From assembly GCF_030733385.1 (NCBI RefSeq), contig NZ_JASHJC010000002.1, positions 62,001-126,000 of the forward strand: a stretch of 64,000 bases of DNA. The letters run 5' to 3'. Origin of the DNA: Roseovarius sp. MMSF_3359 (lineage in GTDB: Bacteria; Pseudomonadota; Alphaproteobacteria; Rhodobacterales; Rhodobacteraceae). Every line of letters begins with the position of its first letter. The first letter of the stretch is position 1. The notes under the pieces were generated by a model, which did no database searches, was not told the origin of the DNA, and saw only the letters and a list, made by a program, of their open reading frames with translations. This document shows positions 36,456-45,004 of this stretch, in pieces. Made by a program: the position numbers and the translations under genes.

Positions 36456-37067
36456 ATGACACTGCAATTCCTCCTGACGGCGCTCATCGTTGTGCTGATC
36501 CCGGGAACCGGTGTGATCTACACGCTGGCCATCGCGCTTGGCCAGGGGCGGCGCGCGAGCATCTATGCCGCCCTGGGCTGCACGTTCGGGATTGTGCCGC
36601 ATATCCTCGCGGCCACACTTGGGCTCGCGGCCCTGCTGCACACATCGGCGCTTCTGTTTCAGGTGGTGAAATTCGCGGGCGTTGCCTATCTGCTTTACCT
36701 CACCTGGCAGGCGGTCAAATCGGGCGGGGCCTTGTCGGTCGAGGCCAACCCGACCCTGCAATCGGGGTGGCGCATTGCCCGTCGCGGCGCGCTCATCAAC
36801 ATCCTGAACCCGAAACTCTCGATCTTCTTTCTCGCCCTGCTGCCGCCGTTCCTCTCCGGTGATCCGGCCAGTGCCACAACCGAAATGCTGATGCTGGGCG
36901 CGATCTTCATGGCAATGACACTTGCCGTCTTCGTGGCCTATGGCGTCTTTGCCGCCACGGTCCGGACCCGGGTCTTGTCCTCCGAAGCGGCGATGCGATG
37001 GCTCAACCGCAGTTTCGCGGCCCTCTTCGCCGCGCTCGGCCTGCGCCTCGCACTGGAAAAAACATGA
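36456..37067 (+). CDS. LysE family amino-acid exporter
   Basis: A 203-residue protein with six predicted membrane helices. The N-terminal LIPGTGVIYTLAIALGQGRRASIYAALG and central RRGALINILNPKLSIFFLALLP stretches are the LysE/RhtB signature. I chose ATG 36456, since GAGG lies eight bases upstream and the protein then begins within the first helix; an upstream in-frame ATG at 36414 would add unlikely residues. It heads a tightly overlapping five-gene run that ends with the TRIC-type channel gene. Confidence 0.9.
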   Translation: MTLQFLLTALIVVLIPGTGVIYTLAIALGQGRRASIYAALGCTFGIVPHILAATLGLAALLHTSALLFQVVKFAGVAYLLYLTWQAVKSGGALSVEANPTLQSGWRIARRGALINILNPKLSIFFLALLPPFLSGDPASATTEMLMLGAIFMAMTLAVFVAYGVFAATVRTRVLSSEAAMRWLNRSFAALFAALGLRLALEKT

Positions 37068-37519
37068 AATACATGATCCCCCGCGCGCCTCTTCTGTTGG
37101 GTCTCGCGGGGCTGATCCCGTTCATCTGGGGGGCGATCACCGTTCTGACCCCGGACCTGGCGCTCTGGACGGCGCAAACGGTCGGCCCCCGCTTCGCGGG
37201 TCCTTACGTGATGCTGTTCTACGGGGCGATCATCCTATCGTTCATGTCCGGCGTCCTCTGGGGATTTGCGACCAAGCTGCCCGGACGGGCAGCAGCGTTC
37301 GGATATGCCCTCTCTGTTCTTCCGGCGCTCTGGGCGTTTTTCATGACCGGCGGCGGGGCCACCAATGCGGGCCTGTCCCTGATGGTTGGTTTTGCAGGGA
37401 TACTTGGCCTTGACTGGCTTTTCTGGCACTACGGCGTCACCCCGGCGTGGTGGATGCGTTTGCGCATCCTGCTGACCTCTATCGTGCTGGTGTGCCTTGC
37501 AATCGGAGTGTTCTTATGA
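37064..37519 (+). CDS. DUF3429 membrane protein
   Basis: A 151-residue protein with about five helices, starting ATGA-overlapped with the LysE gene. The LAGLIPFIWGA, MLFYGAIILSFMSGVLWG and LGLDWLFWHYG segments fit DUF3429, a family of unknown function common in proteobacteria. Confidence 0.88.
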   Translation: MKYMIPRAPLLLGLAGLIPFIWGAITVLTPDLALWTAQTVGPRFAGPYVMLFYGAIILSFMSGVLWGFATKLPGRAAAFGYALSVLPALWAFFMTGGGATNAGLSLMVGFAGILGLDWLFWHYGVTPAWWMRLRILLTSIVLVCLAIGVFL

Positions 37520-38109
37520 GCAGCGACAGAGAAACCCTCAAGGTCTATGGCGACATGGCGGATGACTATGCCGCACTGACGTCCGGGGCCGACAAGGATC
37601 CTGCCCTGGACACGTTCATCAGCGCCCTTCCCAAGTCCGCCCATGTTCTGGATCTGGGCTGCGGGCCGGGGAATGCCGCGGCCAAGATGGCGCAGGCGGG
37701 CCTGACCGTCGATGCAACAGACGCCGCGGAGGCGATGGTAAACTTGGCCGGGCGGCATCCCGGCGTGAAGGCGTGGGTTGCCACGTTCGATGACCTGACC
37801 GGCACCAATCTCTACGATGGCATCTGGGCCAATTTCAGCCTGCTTCACGCGCCGCGCGGGACCATGCCACGGCATCTCGGCACGCTGCGCGAGTTGCTGC
37901 GCCCCGGTGGCATGTTCCATATTGGCATGAAAACCGGCACCGGCGAGAAACGTGATCCGCTCGGGCGGCTCTATACCTATTACACCGCCGAGGAACTGAC
38001 CGGCCTGTTGCAGGATGCCGGGTTCACGCCGTTCTCCAGCAGGACAGGCCAGGACAAGGGCCTTGATGGTGTGATGGCCGCGTGGGTCACGATCACCGCC
38101 CATGGCTAA
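37516..38109 (+). CDS. Class I SAM-dependent methyltransferase
   Basis: A 197-residue methyltransferase of the UbiE-like Rossmann type. The SAM-binding motif is [19 protein letters not shown] (about residues 45-63), followed by [10 protein letters not shown] and the motif II-III region [11 protein letters not shown]. The start overlaps DUF3429 (ATGA) and the end overlaps rnhA by eight bases. Substrate unknown. Confidence 0.9.
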   Translation: MSSDRETLKVYGDMADDYAALTSGADKDPALDTFISALPKSAHVLDLGCGPGNAAAKMAQAGLTVDATDAAEAMVNLAGRHPGVKAWVATFDDLTGTNLYDGIWANFSLLHAPRGTMPRHLGTLRELLRPGGMFHIGMKTGTGEKRDPLGRLYTYYTAEELTGLLQDAGFTPFSSRTGQDKGLDGVMAAWVTITAHG

Positions 38110-38578
38110 GCTTTTTGCCTATACCGACGGGGCCTGTTCGGGCAATCCCGGCCCGGGCGGCTGGGGTGTGCTGATGCGCGCGATGGAGGGCGACAAGGTC
38201 GTCAAGGAGCGCGAGTTGCAGGGCGGCGAGGCCGAGACCACGAATAACCGGATGGAGCTTTTGGCGGCGATACACGCGCTCGAAACCCTGGAACGGGCCA
38301 GCGCGATCACGGTCGTAACCGACAGTTCCTATGTCAAGAATGGCGTCACCGGCTGGATCCATGGCTGGAAGCGCAACGGTTGGAAGACATCCAACAAGAA
38401 GCCCGTCAAAAATGTCGAGCTTTGGCAACGTCTGGACACGGCACAGGCCCGCCACGACGTGACCTGGGAATGGGTCAAGGGCCATGCCGGCCATCCGGAA
38501 AACGAACGCGCGGATGAGCTTGCCCGTGCCGGGATGGCACCGTTCAAACCCGCCAAGACAACAAAGGCCGGTGAATGA
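38102..38578 (+). CDS. rnhA: Ribonuclease HI
   Basis: A 158-residue RNase HI that removes RNA from RNA-DNA hybrids. All four catalytic acids are visible: Asp in [14 protein letters not shown], Glu in NNRMELLA, Asp in TDSSYVKNG and Asp in ERADELA, along with the catalytic-loop His in GHAGHPENE. The C-terminus adds a short lysine-rich tail. It overlaps its neighbours at both ends. Confidence 0.96.
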   Translation: MAKLFAYTDGACSGNPGPGGWGVLMRAMEGDKVVKERELQGGEAETTNNRMELLAAIHALETLERASAITVVTDSSYVKNGVTGWIHGWKRNGWKTSNKKPVKNVELWQRLDTAQARHDVTWEWVKGHAGHPENERADELARAGMAPFKPAKTTKAGE

Positions 38579-39198
38579 CCGCGCTGACGCTGCTTGACTA
38601 TGCCGCGGTGCTGATCTTCGCGCTGACCGGCGCCCTGGTGGCCAGCCGCGCGCAGCTTGATATCGTGGGTTTCGCCTTCATGGCCAGCATCACGGCGGTC
38701 GGTGGTGGCACCGTGCGTGACGTGCTTCTGGATCGCAACCCGGTCTTCTGGATCGGAAATCCGACCTACATTTTCATCGCGCTGGCCGCCGCGGTCTTCA
38801 TCTACTTCACCGCTCATCTCGTGGAAAGCCGCTATCGCTGGTTGGTCTGGTTGGACAGTTTTGCACTGGCTGTTGCCGTCCCTGCGGGCATGGCCGCGGC
38901 GATGGTGATGCTGCAGCCCGGACCTGTGCTTGTCCTGATGGGCGTGTTGACGGGTTGCCTTGGCGGGCTGCTGCGCGATGTGGTGGCCAACGAGGTGCCG
39001 CTGGTCCTCAAACAGGGCGAACTCTACGTGACGGCGGCTTTGGGCGGTGCGCTGGCCGGTCTGGTGGCGATGGAGGTGACCCATTTGACCATGCCCGTGC
39101 TGGTGACCTGCGCCATCACGACCTGGGTGCTCCGGGCCGGTTCCATCCTCTTCGGTTGGCAACTGCCGGTCTACAAGAGCCGTCCGCCGAAGCAGTGA
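38575..39198 (+). CDS. TRIC-type cation channel family protein (YadS/UPF0126)
   Basis: A 207-residue membrane protein with seven helices arranged as two repeats. The first repeat has [22 protein letters not shown] and the second [17 protein letters not shown], the GG-x3-RD signature of bacterial TRIC homologues. It starts by ATGA overlap with rnhA. Transport of monovalent cations is inferred from distant homologues. Confidence 0.9.
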   Translation: MTALTLLDYAAVLIFALTGALVASRAQLDIVGFAFMASITAVGGGTVRDVLLDRNPVFWIGNPTYIFIALAAAVFIYFTAHLVESRYRWLVWLDSFALAVAVPAGMAAAMVMLQPGPVLVLMGVLTGCLGGLLRDVVANEVPLVLKQGELYVTAALGGALAGLVAMEVTHLTMPVLVTCAITTWVLRAGSILFGWQLPVYKSRPPKQ

Positions 39199-39297
39199 GG
39201 CCCGTGTCCTGATTGACGGCGATGGAAGCATTCCCACATGGGGATGGTCAGAGAAGCCGCGCGGCGGATAGGGTACGGGATGGCGCGGGAGGGTCCG

Positions 39298-39534
39298 TTA
39301 GCGCCGAAGGTAGGTCTTCCAGATCCAGATCAGCAGGAGTGCCCCCAGAACCGCCCCGATCAGCCCCGACGCCGCGCCAAGTGCCTTGAGAAGCAGGTTC
39401 AACAACACGCCCCCAACCAGCGCACCGCCGATCCCGATAGCAACGGTGGTGATGATATCCGTCTCCATCCGCATCAACCGGGTTGCCAGAAACCCCGCCG
39501 CGGCACCGATGATGACAAGCCAGATGATCCCCAT
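39298..39534 (-). CDS. GlsB/YeaQ/YmgE family small membrane protein
   Basis: A 78-residue protein with three hydrophobic helices and Gly-rich packing (AIGIGGALVGGVLLNLLL). The family includes stress-induced YmgE and the Gls24-associated membrane anchor GlsB. It follows a second small protein of similar layout by 12 bp. Confidence 0.85.
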   Translation of the reverse strand: MGIIWLVIIGAAAGFLATRLMRMETDIITTVAIGIGGALVGGVLLNLLLKALGAASGLIGAVLGALLLIWIWKTYLRR

Positions 39535-39546
39535 CTGCCGCTCCCC

Positions 39547-39789
39547 CTACCTGCGTCCGCGCCAATGTGTCGGCACGATGATAAGCGCACCGATGGACGA
39601 CAGGATCGCATCAATACCCGGGGGGCCGAATTTGATCCCGAACATGATCCGCACGAAATAGAACAGGAATGCACCGCCCACGCAGATGATGATCGACTGG
39701 ACATAGCCGTTATGGGTGAAGCCGGACTTCTCGCTGGCATAGCCCACGATGCCCCCGATCACGACGGTTCCGATCAACATGGGAAACAT
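39547..39789 (-). CDS. Small membrane protein, GlsB-like layout
   Basis: An 80-residue protein with three helices (TVVIGGIVGYASEKSGFT, IIICVGGAFLFYFVRIMFG, AILSSIGALIIVP). The ATG at 39789 has AGGAG eight bases upstream, which fixes the start inside the longer open frame. It looks like a divergent partner of the next GlsB-family gene. Confidence 0.78.
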   Translation of the reverse strand: MFPMLIGTVVIGGIVGYASEKSGFTHNGYVQSIIICVGGAFLFYFVRIMFGIKFGPPGIDAILSSIGALIIVPTHWRGRR

Positions 39790-39799
39790 GTGTCTACTC

Positions 39800-40705
39800 C
39801 TAGAGCTTGGTGCCCTTGGGCAAGGGCATTCCGCGCAAAAACTCGTCCCTATCCTGCGCGGCCTTGCCGGCACGTTGCAAGCGCAAAACCTCGACTGCCC
39901 CGCGTCCGCAGGCGATGGTCAGCGCATCATCCAACACCTGACCTGGTGCGCCGCACCCCTGCCCCAGGCGGGAGGCAAGAAGCTTGACACGCTGTCCTGC
40001 GACCTCGGTCCAAGCACCGGGGAAGGGCGACAATCCGCGGATATGCCGATCCACCTCCGCCGCGGTCCAGGCCCAGTCAACGCGGGCCTCTGCCTTGTCG
40101 ATCTTGGCGGCATAAGTCACGCCGTCGTCCGGTTGAGGGTCCGGCGTCAGGTCATCGAGATGTGACAGTGCTCGGATGATCGCAGTTGCGCCCAGGGCCG
40201 ACAGCCGGTCATGCAACTGACCTGTGGTTTCCTCGGCACCGATGGCGACCGCCTCGCGCAGAAGCACCGGCCCGGTATCAAGACCCGCTTCCATCTGCAT
40301 TATGCAGATACCCGTTTCCGCATCGCCCGCCATGATCGCGCGATGTATCGGGGCCGCACCGCGCCAGCGTGGCAGAAGCGAGGCGTGGATGTTCAGGCAC
40401 CCCCGCCGGGGCGCGTCCAGCACCGGTTGCGGCAGGATAAGGCCATAGGCGACAACCACGGCCACATCCGCGTTCAGCGCGGCAAAGGCCGCCTGCTCCT
40501 CGGCGCTTTTGAGGTTGACCGGATGGCGAACCTCCAAGCCCAACGCCTCGGCACGGGCCTGCACCGGTGTCGGCCGGTCTTTCTTGCCGCGCCCGGCGGG
40601 GCGGGGCGGCTGACAATAGACGCAGGCAATCTCATGCCCCGCATCCACCAGCGCGTCCAGCACCGGGACTGAGAATTCGGGACTGCCCATGAAGACAACG
40701 CGCAT
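39800..40705 (-). CDS. fmt: Methionyl-tRNA formyltransferase
   Basis: A 301-residue enzyme that formylates initiator Met-tRNA using 10-formyl-tetrahydrofolate. [19 protein letters not shown] begins the Rossmann-like domain, and the catalytic segment [20 protein letters not shown] (about residue 108) has the Asn, His and downstream Asp (AGLDTGPVL) needed. The start at 40705 lies four bases after the stop of the deformylase-like gene. Formylation and deformylation genes are thus in one operon. Confidence 0.96.
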   Translation of the reverse strand: MRVVFMGSPEFSVPVLDALVDAGHEIACVYCQPPRPAGRGKKDRPTPVQARAEALGLEVRHPVNLKSAEEQAAFAALNADVAVVVAYGLILPQPVLDAPRRGCLNIHASLLPRWRGAAPIHRAIMAGDAETGICIMQMEAGLDTGPVLLREAVAIGAEETTGQLHDRLSALGATAIIRALSHLDDLTPDPQPDDGVTYAAKIDKAEARVDWAWTAAEVDRHIRGLSPFPGAWTEVAGQRVKLLASRLGQGCGAPGQVLDDALTIACGRGAVEVLRLQRAGKAAQDRDEFLRGMPLPKGTKL

Positions 40706-40709
40706 CGCT

Positions 40710-41201
40710 TCAGCCCTTCCGCGCCTTGCGCAGCAGCATGTCGCGTTTGATCTTGCTGAGGCGGTCGAAGTACATCCGGCCCGCAAGGTGGTCGATCTGA
40801 TGCTGTACGCTGGTGGCCCAGAGGCCGACGAAATCCCGCTCTTCGACCTCACCCTCGGCATTCAGGAACCGAACCGTCACGGCGCGGGGGCGCTTGATCC
40901 GCGCGGAAACGCCCGGCAGGTTGGGACTGGCCTCGGTATGCTCGCGCAGCTCGATGCTGGCATGGAGCACCTCCGGGTTGGCCATGCGCACGGCCTCGCC
41001 ACGCTTGTCGCTGGCATCTACGACCGCGAGGCTTTGCATCACGCCGATCTGCACCGCGGCAAGGCCGACACCCGGCATCGCCTCCATCGTGTCGATCATG
41101 TCGGTCCAGGTGGCGCGGATCTCGTCGGTGATTGCCTCAACCGGGGCCGCCCGCGTCCGCAGCCGTTTGTCGGGCCAAGGCAAGCAGGCCCGTACAGTCA
41201 C
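40710..41201 (-). CDS. Peptide deformylase-like protein lacking catalytic residues
   Basis: A 163-residue deformylase paralogue between def and fmt. Motif 1 is intact ([10 protein letters not shown]), but motif 2 reads SPNLPGVS where active enzymes have EGCLS, so the metal-binding Cys is gone. Motif 3 is HQIDH instead of HEIDH, so the catalytic Glu is Gln. The fold and length are otherwise kept, with no frameshift, so it is under constraint and not decaying. It may regulate the active Def, bind formyl-peptides or ribosomes, or have another reaction. Confidence 0.88.
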   Translation of the reverse strand: MTVRACLPWPDKRLRTRAAPVEAITDEIRATWTDMIDTMEAMPGVGLAAVQIGVMQSLAVVDASDKRGEAVRMANPEVLHASIELREHTEASPNLPGVSARIKRPRAVTVRFLNAEGEVEERDFVGLWATSVQHQIDHLAGRMYFDRLSKIKRDMLLRKARKG

Positions 41202-41716
41202 ACGCGGGCCTTTTCGCGCTTGAGCTTCTGCATTTTGCGAGTGATGAGCTGCCTTTTCATGGCACCCAGATAATCGATGAAGAGCTTACCGTTCAGGTGG
41301 TCGATCTCGTGCTGCACGCAGGTGGCCCAGAGATCATCGAATGTCTCGGTCTGCTCCTTGCCGTCCATGTCGATCCACCGCACGTCAACGACCTTGGGCC
41401 GCTTGACCTCGGCATATTGGTCAGGGATCGACAGGCACCCTTCCTCGTAGACGTTCTTTTCGTCCGACGACGCGATGACCTCGGGGTTGAACATGGCAAT
41501 CGGGCGCGGCTCGTCGTTTTCATCCTTGACGCAATCAAGCACGATCAGGCGGCTCAGCACACCCACCTGGGGCGCCGCAAGGCCGACCCCTGGCGCGTCA
41601 TACATGGTCTCCAGCATATCTTCGGCCAGCGTGCGCAATTCGTCGGACAGGTCATCGACAGGCGCGCAGACCTTTTTCAGCCGCGGATCGGGATGGATGA
41701 GAATGGGCATCTTCAT
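41198..41716 (-). CDS. def: Peptide deformylase
   Basis: A 172-residue iron- or zinc-dependent enzyme that removes the formyl group from new proteins. All three motifs are complete: GVGLAAPQVG, EEGCLSIPDQ and QHEIDHLNGKL. The start ATG 41716 gives the usual MKMPILIHPDPRLKK beginning; an upstream in-frame ATG at 41752 adds residues not seen in the family. It overlaps the deformylase-like gene by ATGA. Confidence 0.96.
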   Translation of the reverse strand: MKMPILIHPDPRLKKVCAPVDDLSDELRTLAEDMLETMYDAPGVGLAAPQVGVLSRLIVLDCVKDENDEPRPIAMFNPEVIASSDEKNVYEEGCLSIPDQYAEVKRPKVVDVRWIDMDGKEQTETFDDLWATCVQHEIDHLNGKLFIDYLGAMKRQLITRKMQKLKREKARV

Positions 41717-41812
41717 GCGGCTTGATTTAGGCCATGCGCCCGCGTTCTGCAACGCCCCTTGCGCTTGAAGCTCAATCCGCTAGCGTGCGCCCAAATGGCC
41801 AAGGAGACCCCC

Positions 41813-42988
41813 ATGAGTTTCGATCAGATCATCGACCGCCGCGGCACCAATTGCACCAAATGGGACATGATGGGCGCCCCGTCGATCGGTGTTCCCGCCA
41901 AGGATGGTCTGGCCATGTGGATCGCGGACATGGATTTCGCCGCGCCTGACTTCCTGCAGGAGGCCACGCAAAAGCTGATTGAGAAGGCGAATTACGGCTA
42001 TTTCATCGGTGAGCCGGAGATGAAACAACAGATCTCCCGGTGGATGAAAACCCGCCATGGCTGGTCGGTCGATCCGTCCGAGATGTTCTCGACTTACGGT
42101 CTTGGCAACGCAATCGCGATCTGTCTGCACGCCTATACGCAACCCGAGGACGAGGTGATTATCTTCACCCCGGTCTATCACGAGTTTTCTGCGAAGATTA
42201 GGCGCGCCGGGCGGGCCGTCAAGGAAAGCCCGCTCGTGATCCGCGACGGTGTCTACCACATGGATCTCGAGGCGCTCGAGGCGTCGATGACGGGTCGCGA
42301 AAAGCTGCTGATCTTCTGCTCACCACACAACCCTGCGGGGCGGATCTGGACCGCGGATGAACTAAAGGCGCTCGCCGCGTTTTGCGCGCGCCATGATCTG
42401 CTTTTGATTTCGGACGATATCCACCACGATCTGACCTATCCGGGTACGGCGTATGTCCCCCTGCCCGTCGCCGCCCCCGAAGCCGCTGATCGGCTCATCA
42501 TGCTGACCTCGGCGTCAAAAACCTTCAACATCGCGGGCACAAGGCTGGGCACCGTTTCGATCCCCGACGAGGCGCTGCGCAAACGTTTCGGCGATTGGCT
42601 CGACAGCCTGAACATCCAACCGAACCTGCTGGGGCTGGTCCAGACCGAGGCGGCCTATTCCCAGCGCGGGGCAGAATGGGTCGAACAGTTGCGCACCTAC
42701 CTGGCCGAGAACAGCCGCGTTTTCCTGGACGGGATGGGCCAGATCCCCGGCGTGGCGCCGATGCCGATGCAATCGACCTACCTGACCTGGGTCGATTTCA
42801 CCAATACTGGCATGGAGATGTCTGAGGTCATCCGCCGCGTCCGCGAAGACGCCCGCATCGCCCCGTCCATTGGCGCAGAGTTTGGCGCCGGCGGAGAGAA
42901 CTTCCTGCGTTTCAACATCGGCACCCCCCGCGCCCAGGTGACCGAGGCCGTCGAACGGTTGCAAAACGCGTTCGCCGACCTGCAATAG
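41813..42988 (+). CDS. MalY/PatB family PLP-dependent C-S beta-lyase
   Basis: A 391-residue fold-type I PLP enzyme. The PLP lysine lies in SASKTFNIAGTR (about residue 234), with CSPHNPAGR and SDDIHHDL before it. WIADMDFAAP and YGYFIGEPEMKQQI are typical of PatB-type cystathionine beta-lyases, which release thiols from S-conjugates. AAGGAG precedes ATG 41813. Release of methanethiol or homocysteine is plausible. Confidence 0.9.
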   Translation: MSFDQIIDRRGTNCTKWDMMGAPSIGVPAKDGLAMWIADMDFAAPDFLQEATQKLIEKANYGYFIGEPEMKQQISRWMKTRHGWSVDPSEMFSTYGLGNAIAICLHAYTQPEDEVIIFTPVYHEFSAKIRRAGRAVKESPLVIRDGVYHMDLEALEASMTGREKLLIFCSPHNPAGRIWTADELKALAAFCARHDLLLISDDIHHDLTYPGTAYVPLPVAAPEAADRLIMLTSASKTFNIAGTRLGTVSIPDEALRKRFGDWLDSLNIQPNLLGLVQTEAAYSQRGAEWVEQLRTYLAENSRVFLDGMGQIPGVAPMPMQSTYLTWVDFTNTGMEMSEVIRRVREDARIAPSIGAEFGAGGENFLRFNIGTPRAQVTEAVERLQNAFADLQ

Positions 42989-43027
42989 ATCCGTAGTGCA
43001 TTCCAGCGGCTGCTTTGCGGACCAACC

Positions 43028-43245
43028 GAACATCCGATAACGAGCCGCGGGATTGCCAGACCGCGGGATGGCGATCAACCGCCGTCAATGGCGCTTTATC
43101 TCAGCCAAGTCCGAAAAACCTCAGAGCGATCTTCGAGTTCTCCAAATCGCCAGCCCTTGCGGGCGGTCTGGCGATCGCGCGGCGGCCTTCGGCCTTGATT
43201 CCGCGCGGGCAGATACTCGAAACGTCCGCGTTGGGCTCAGCGCAT
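43028..43245 (-). repeat. Dispersed intergenic repeat, copy B
   Basis: This copy lies in the 290-bp gap between the C-S lyase and a methyltransferase gene, in the opposite orientation to copy A at 3071-3281. Exact or near anchors are CCGCGCGGAATCAAGG (complement, 43193-43208), GATAAAG (around 43098), TGATCGCCA (around 43070) and GTCTGGCAAT (around 43051). Its own inverted repeat, GATTGCCAGACCGC with one mismatch near 43051 and 43161, encloses about 100 bp, as in copy A. The base changes on the two arms keep pairing, which suggests the fold matters. Confidence 0.75.
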
Positions 43246-43278
43246 CCATACGTCTAAAAGCCACCTCTGAAACAAGTT

Positions 43279-44019
43279 TCAGACCGGTTTTGCCTCCGGC
43301 TTGGGACTGAGAACTTCAAGCGGCTTTCGCACCTTTTCGCGCAGGCCCGATCCGCTGGAGGCTTGAACGCGCTTGGTGGCTTCGACCAGCAGGACGCCAC
43401 CGGCGGCAACGACCGACAATTTGCCGCCAAGGCTTTCCCACATCCCCGCCGTCTTGCGCCAGAATCGCCGCTCGGAGGGCGGTTGGTAGAGCGCATGCGC
43501 GTGTCTGACCGGCATGAACTCATGGGATTTCAACTGGCTCTCCAACTGCCCCTGGCTATAGGGGCGACCAAAACCGAAAGGCGTACGATCGCTGCGCGAC
43601 CACAGTCCCGCTCGGTTTGGCACGACAAATAGCGCCGATCCGCCCGGCCCCAGCACGCGCCAGCATTCCTTGAGCAATGCGGCCGGCTGTTCACTTGCTT
43701 CCAGCCCGTGCGTCACCATCAGCTTGTCCACATGACCCGTCTCGAGCGGCCACCAGGTCTCCTCGCACAGCACCGACACGTTATCGCCGTCCGAGGGCCA
43801 GCCGATCACACCCTGCGGCGCGGGCATCAGGGCGACGACCCGGCGCGCATCGGCCAGATAGGGCCGCAGGAACGGCACGGCAAACCCGTATCCGGCAACG
43901 GTCTGGCCTTTCGCCTCGGGCCAGATCTGCGCTACCTCGGACCGAATGGTCTTCTGCGCCGCGCGCCCAAGCGCACTGCGATAATAGAAATTACGTAGAT
44001 CCTGTACATCAAGGTGCAT
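43279..44019 (-). CDS. Class I SAM-dependent methyltransferase
   Basis: A 246-residue protein with a weak SAM motif ([15 protein letters not shown]), a [12 protein letters not shown] post-motif and [23 protein letters not shown], matching methyltransferase type 11 proteins. The C-terminus (about 185-246) is a basic extension with [18 protein letters not shown]. It is divergent from gloB across 61 bp, and roseobacters often pair these two genes. Substrate not known. Confidence 0.88.
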   Translation of the reverse strand: MHLDVQDLRNFYYRSALGRAAQKTIRSEVAQIWPEAKGQTVAGYGFAVPFLRPYLADARRVVALMPAPQGVIGWPSDGDNVSVLCEETWWPLETGHVDKLMVTHGLEASEQPAALLKECWRVLGPGGSALFVVPNRAGLWSRSDRTPFGFGRPYSQGQLESQLKSHEFMPVRHAHALYQPPSERRFWRKTAGMWESLGGKLSVVAAGGVLLVEATKRVQASSGSGLREKVRKPLEVLSPKPEAKPV

Positions 44020-44080
44020 TGCGGCCCGGTCCGTGATCGGTCAATCTGACGTTAACATATTCGTCAAAAGGGAAAATACC

Positions 44081-44848
44081 ATGACACTCGAAATCCTGAC
44101 GATCCCCTGCCTGTCCGACAATTATGCCTACCTTGCGCATGATCCTGCCACAGGACAGACCGCGGCTGTCGACGTGCCTGAGGCGGATCCGATCATCCAG
44201 GCCCTGCAAAGCACCGGCTGGACCCTCAGCCACGTCCTCATCACCCACCACCATGCCGATCATGTCGACGGGCTGCCCGAACTGCTTGCTGCCGCGCCCG
44301 CAACGGTGATTGGCGCCGCGGCGGATGCGCATCGCCTACCCGCACTTGATGTCGCGGTGAAAGAGGGGGACACGATCACCATCGGCGATGACGAAGGCCA
44401 GGTTATTGATGTCTCGGGCCATACGATTGGTCATATTGCGATCCATTTTCCCCGAAGTAACGCGGTTTTTACCGCCGACAGCCTGATGGCGCTTGGATGC
44501 GGCCGAGTTTTTGAGGGGACCAAGCCGCAGATGTGGGACAGCCTGCAAAAACTCGCGTCCCTGCCACCGGAGACCGTGGTCTATTCCGGCCATGAATACA
44601 CCCAGTCCAACGCAAAATTCGCCCTGACCATTGATCCCGGCAACCAAGAACTTAAATCTAGGGCATCCGCAGTGGATACGGCCCGCGACAAGGGTCAACC
44701 CACGGTTCCTTCAACTCTCGCAGAAGAATTGGCCACAAACCCGTTCCTTCGCGCGACCGATCCCGAAATCCAGCGCAACCTTGGCATGCAAGGCGCCGAC
44801 CCGGCCGATGTCTTCGCAGAAATCCGCACACGCAAAGATTGTTTTTGA
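44081..44848 (+). CDS. gloB: Hydroxyacylglutathione hydrolase (glyoxalase II)
   Basis: A 255-residue metallo-beta-lactamase-fold enzyme that hydrolyses S-D-lactoylglutathione, the second step of methylglyoxal detoxification. The binuclear metal motif THHHADHVDG (about residues 55-64), GHTIGHIA, FTADSLMALGCGR and SGHEYTQSNAKF are all present, with the C-terminal glyoxalase II domain and RTRKDCF ending. ATG 44081 follows AAAGGGA. Confidence 0.95.
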   Translation: MTLEILTIPCLSDNYAYLAHDPATGQTAAVDVPEADPIIQALQSTGWTLSHVLITHHHADHVDGLPELLAAAPATVIGAAADAHRLPALDVAVKEGDTITIGDDEGQVIDVSGHTIGHIAIHFPRSNAVFTADSLMALGCGRVFEGTKPQMWDSLQKLASLPPETVVYSGHEYTQSNAKFALTIDPGNQELKSRASAVDTARDKGQPTVPSTLAEELATNPFLRATDPEIQRNLGMQGADPADVFAEIRTRKDCF

Positions 44849-45004
44849 CAAAACAACCCTGCGTAATTCCTCAACAATGTCAGGAAAAGTGACCACAGAG
44901 TGCCAAAAAAGCCTTGAAGCGCACACGATATCGACCAAACTTTAATGTTATGAGGCCATGGTTGGGTTCAGAGGACCCGACCCAGATCAGAAGGAGCACC
45001 AAAC

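Noticed and set aside
44910..44945. Heat-shock (sigma32) promoter before clpA
   Set aside because: CTTGAA is present at 44913-44918 but no matching -10 box occurs at the right spacing.
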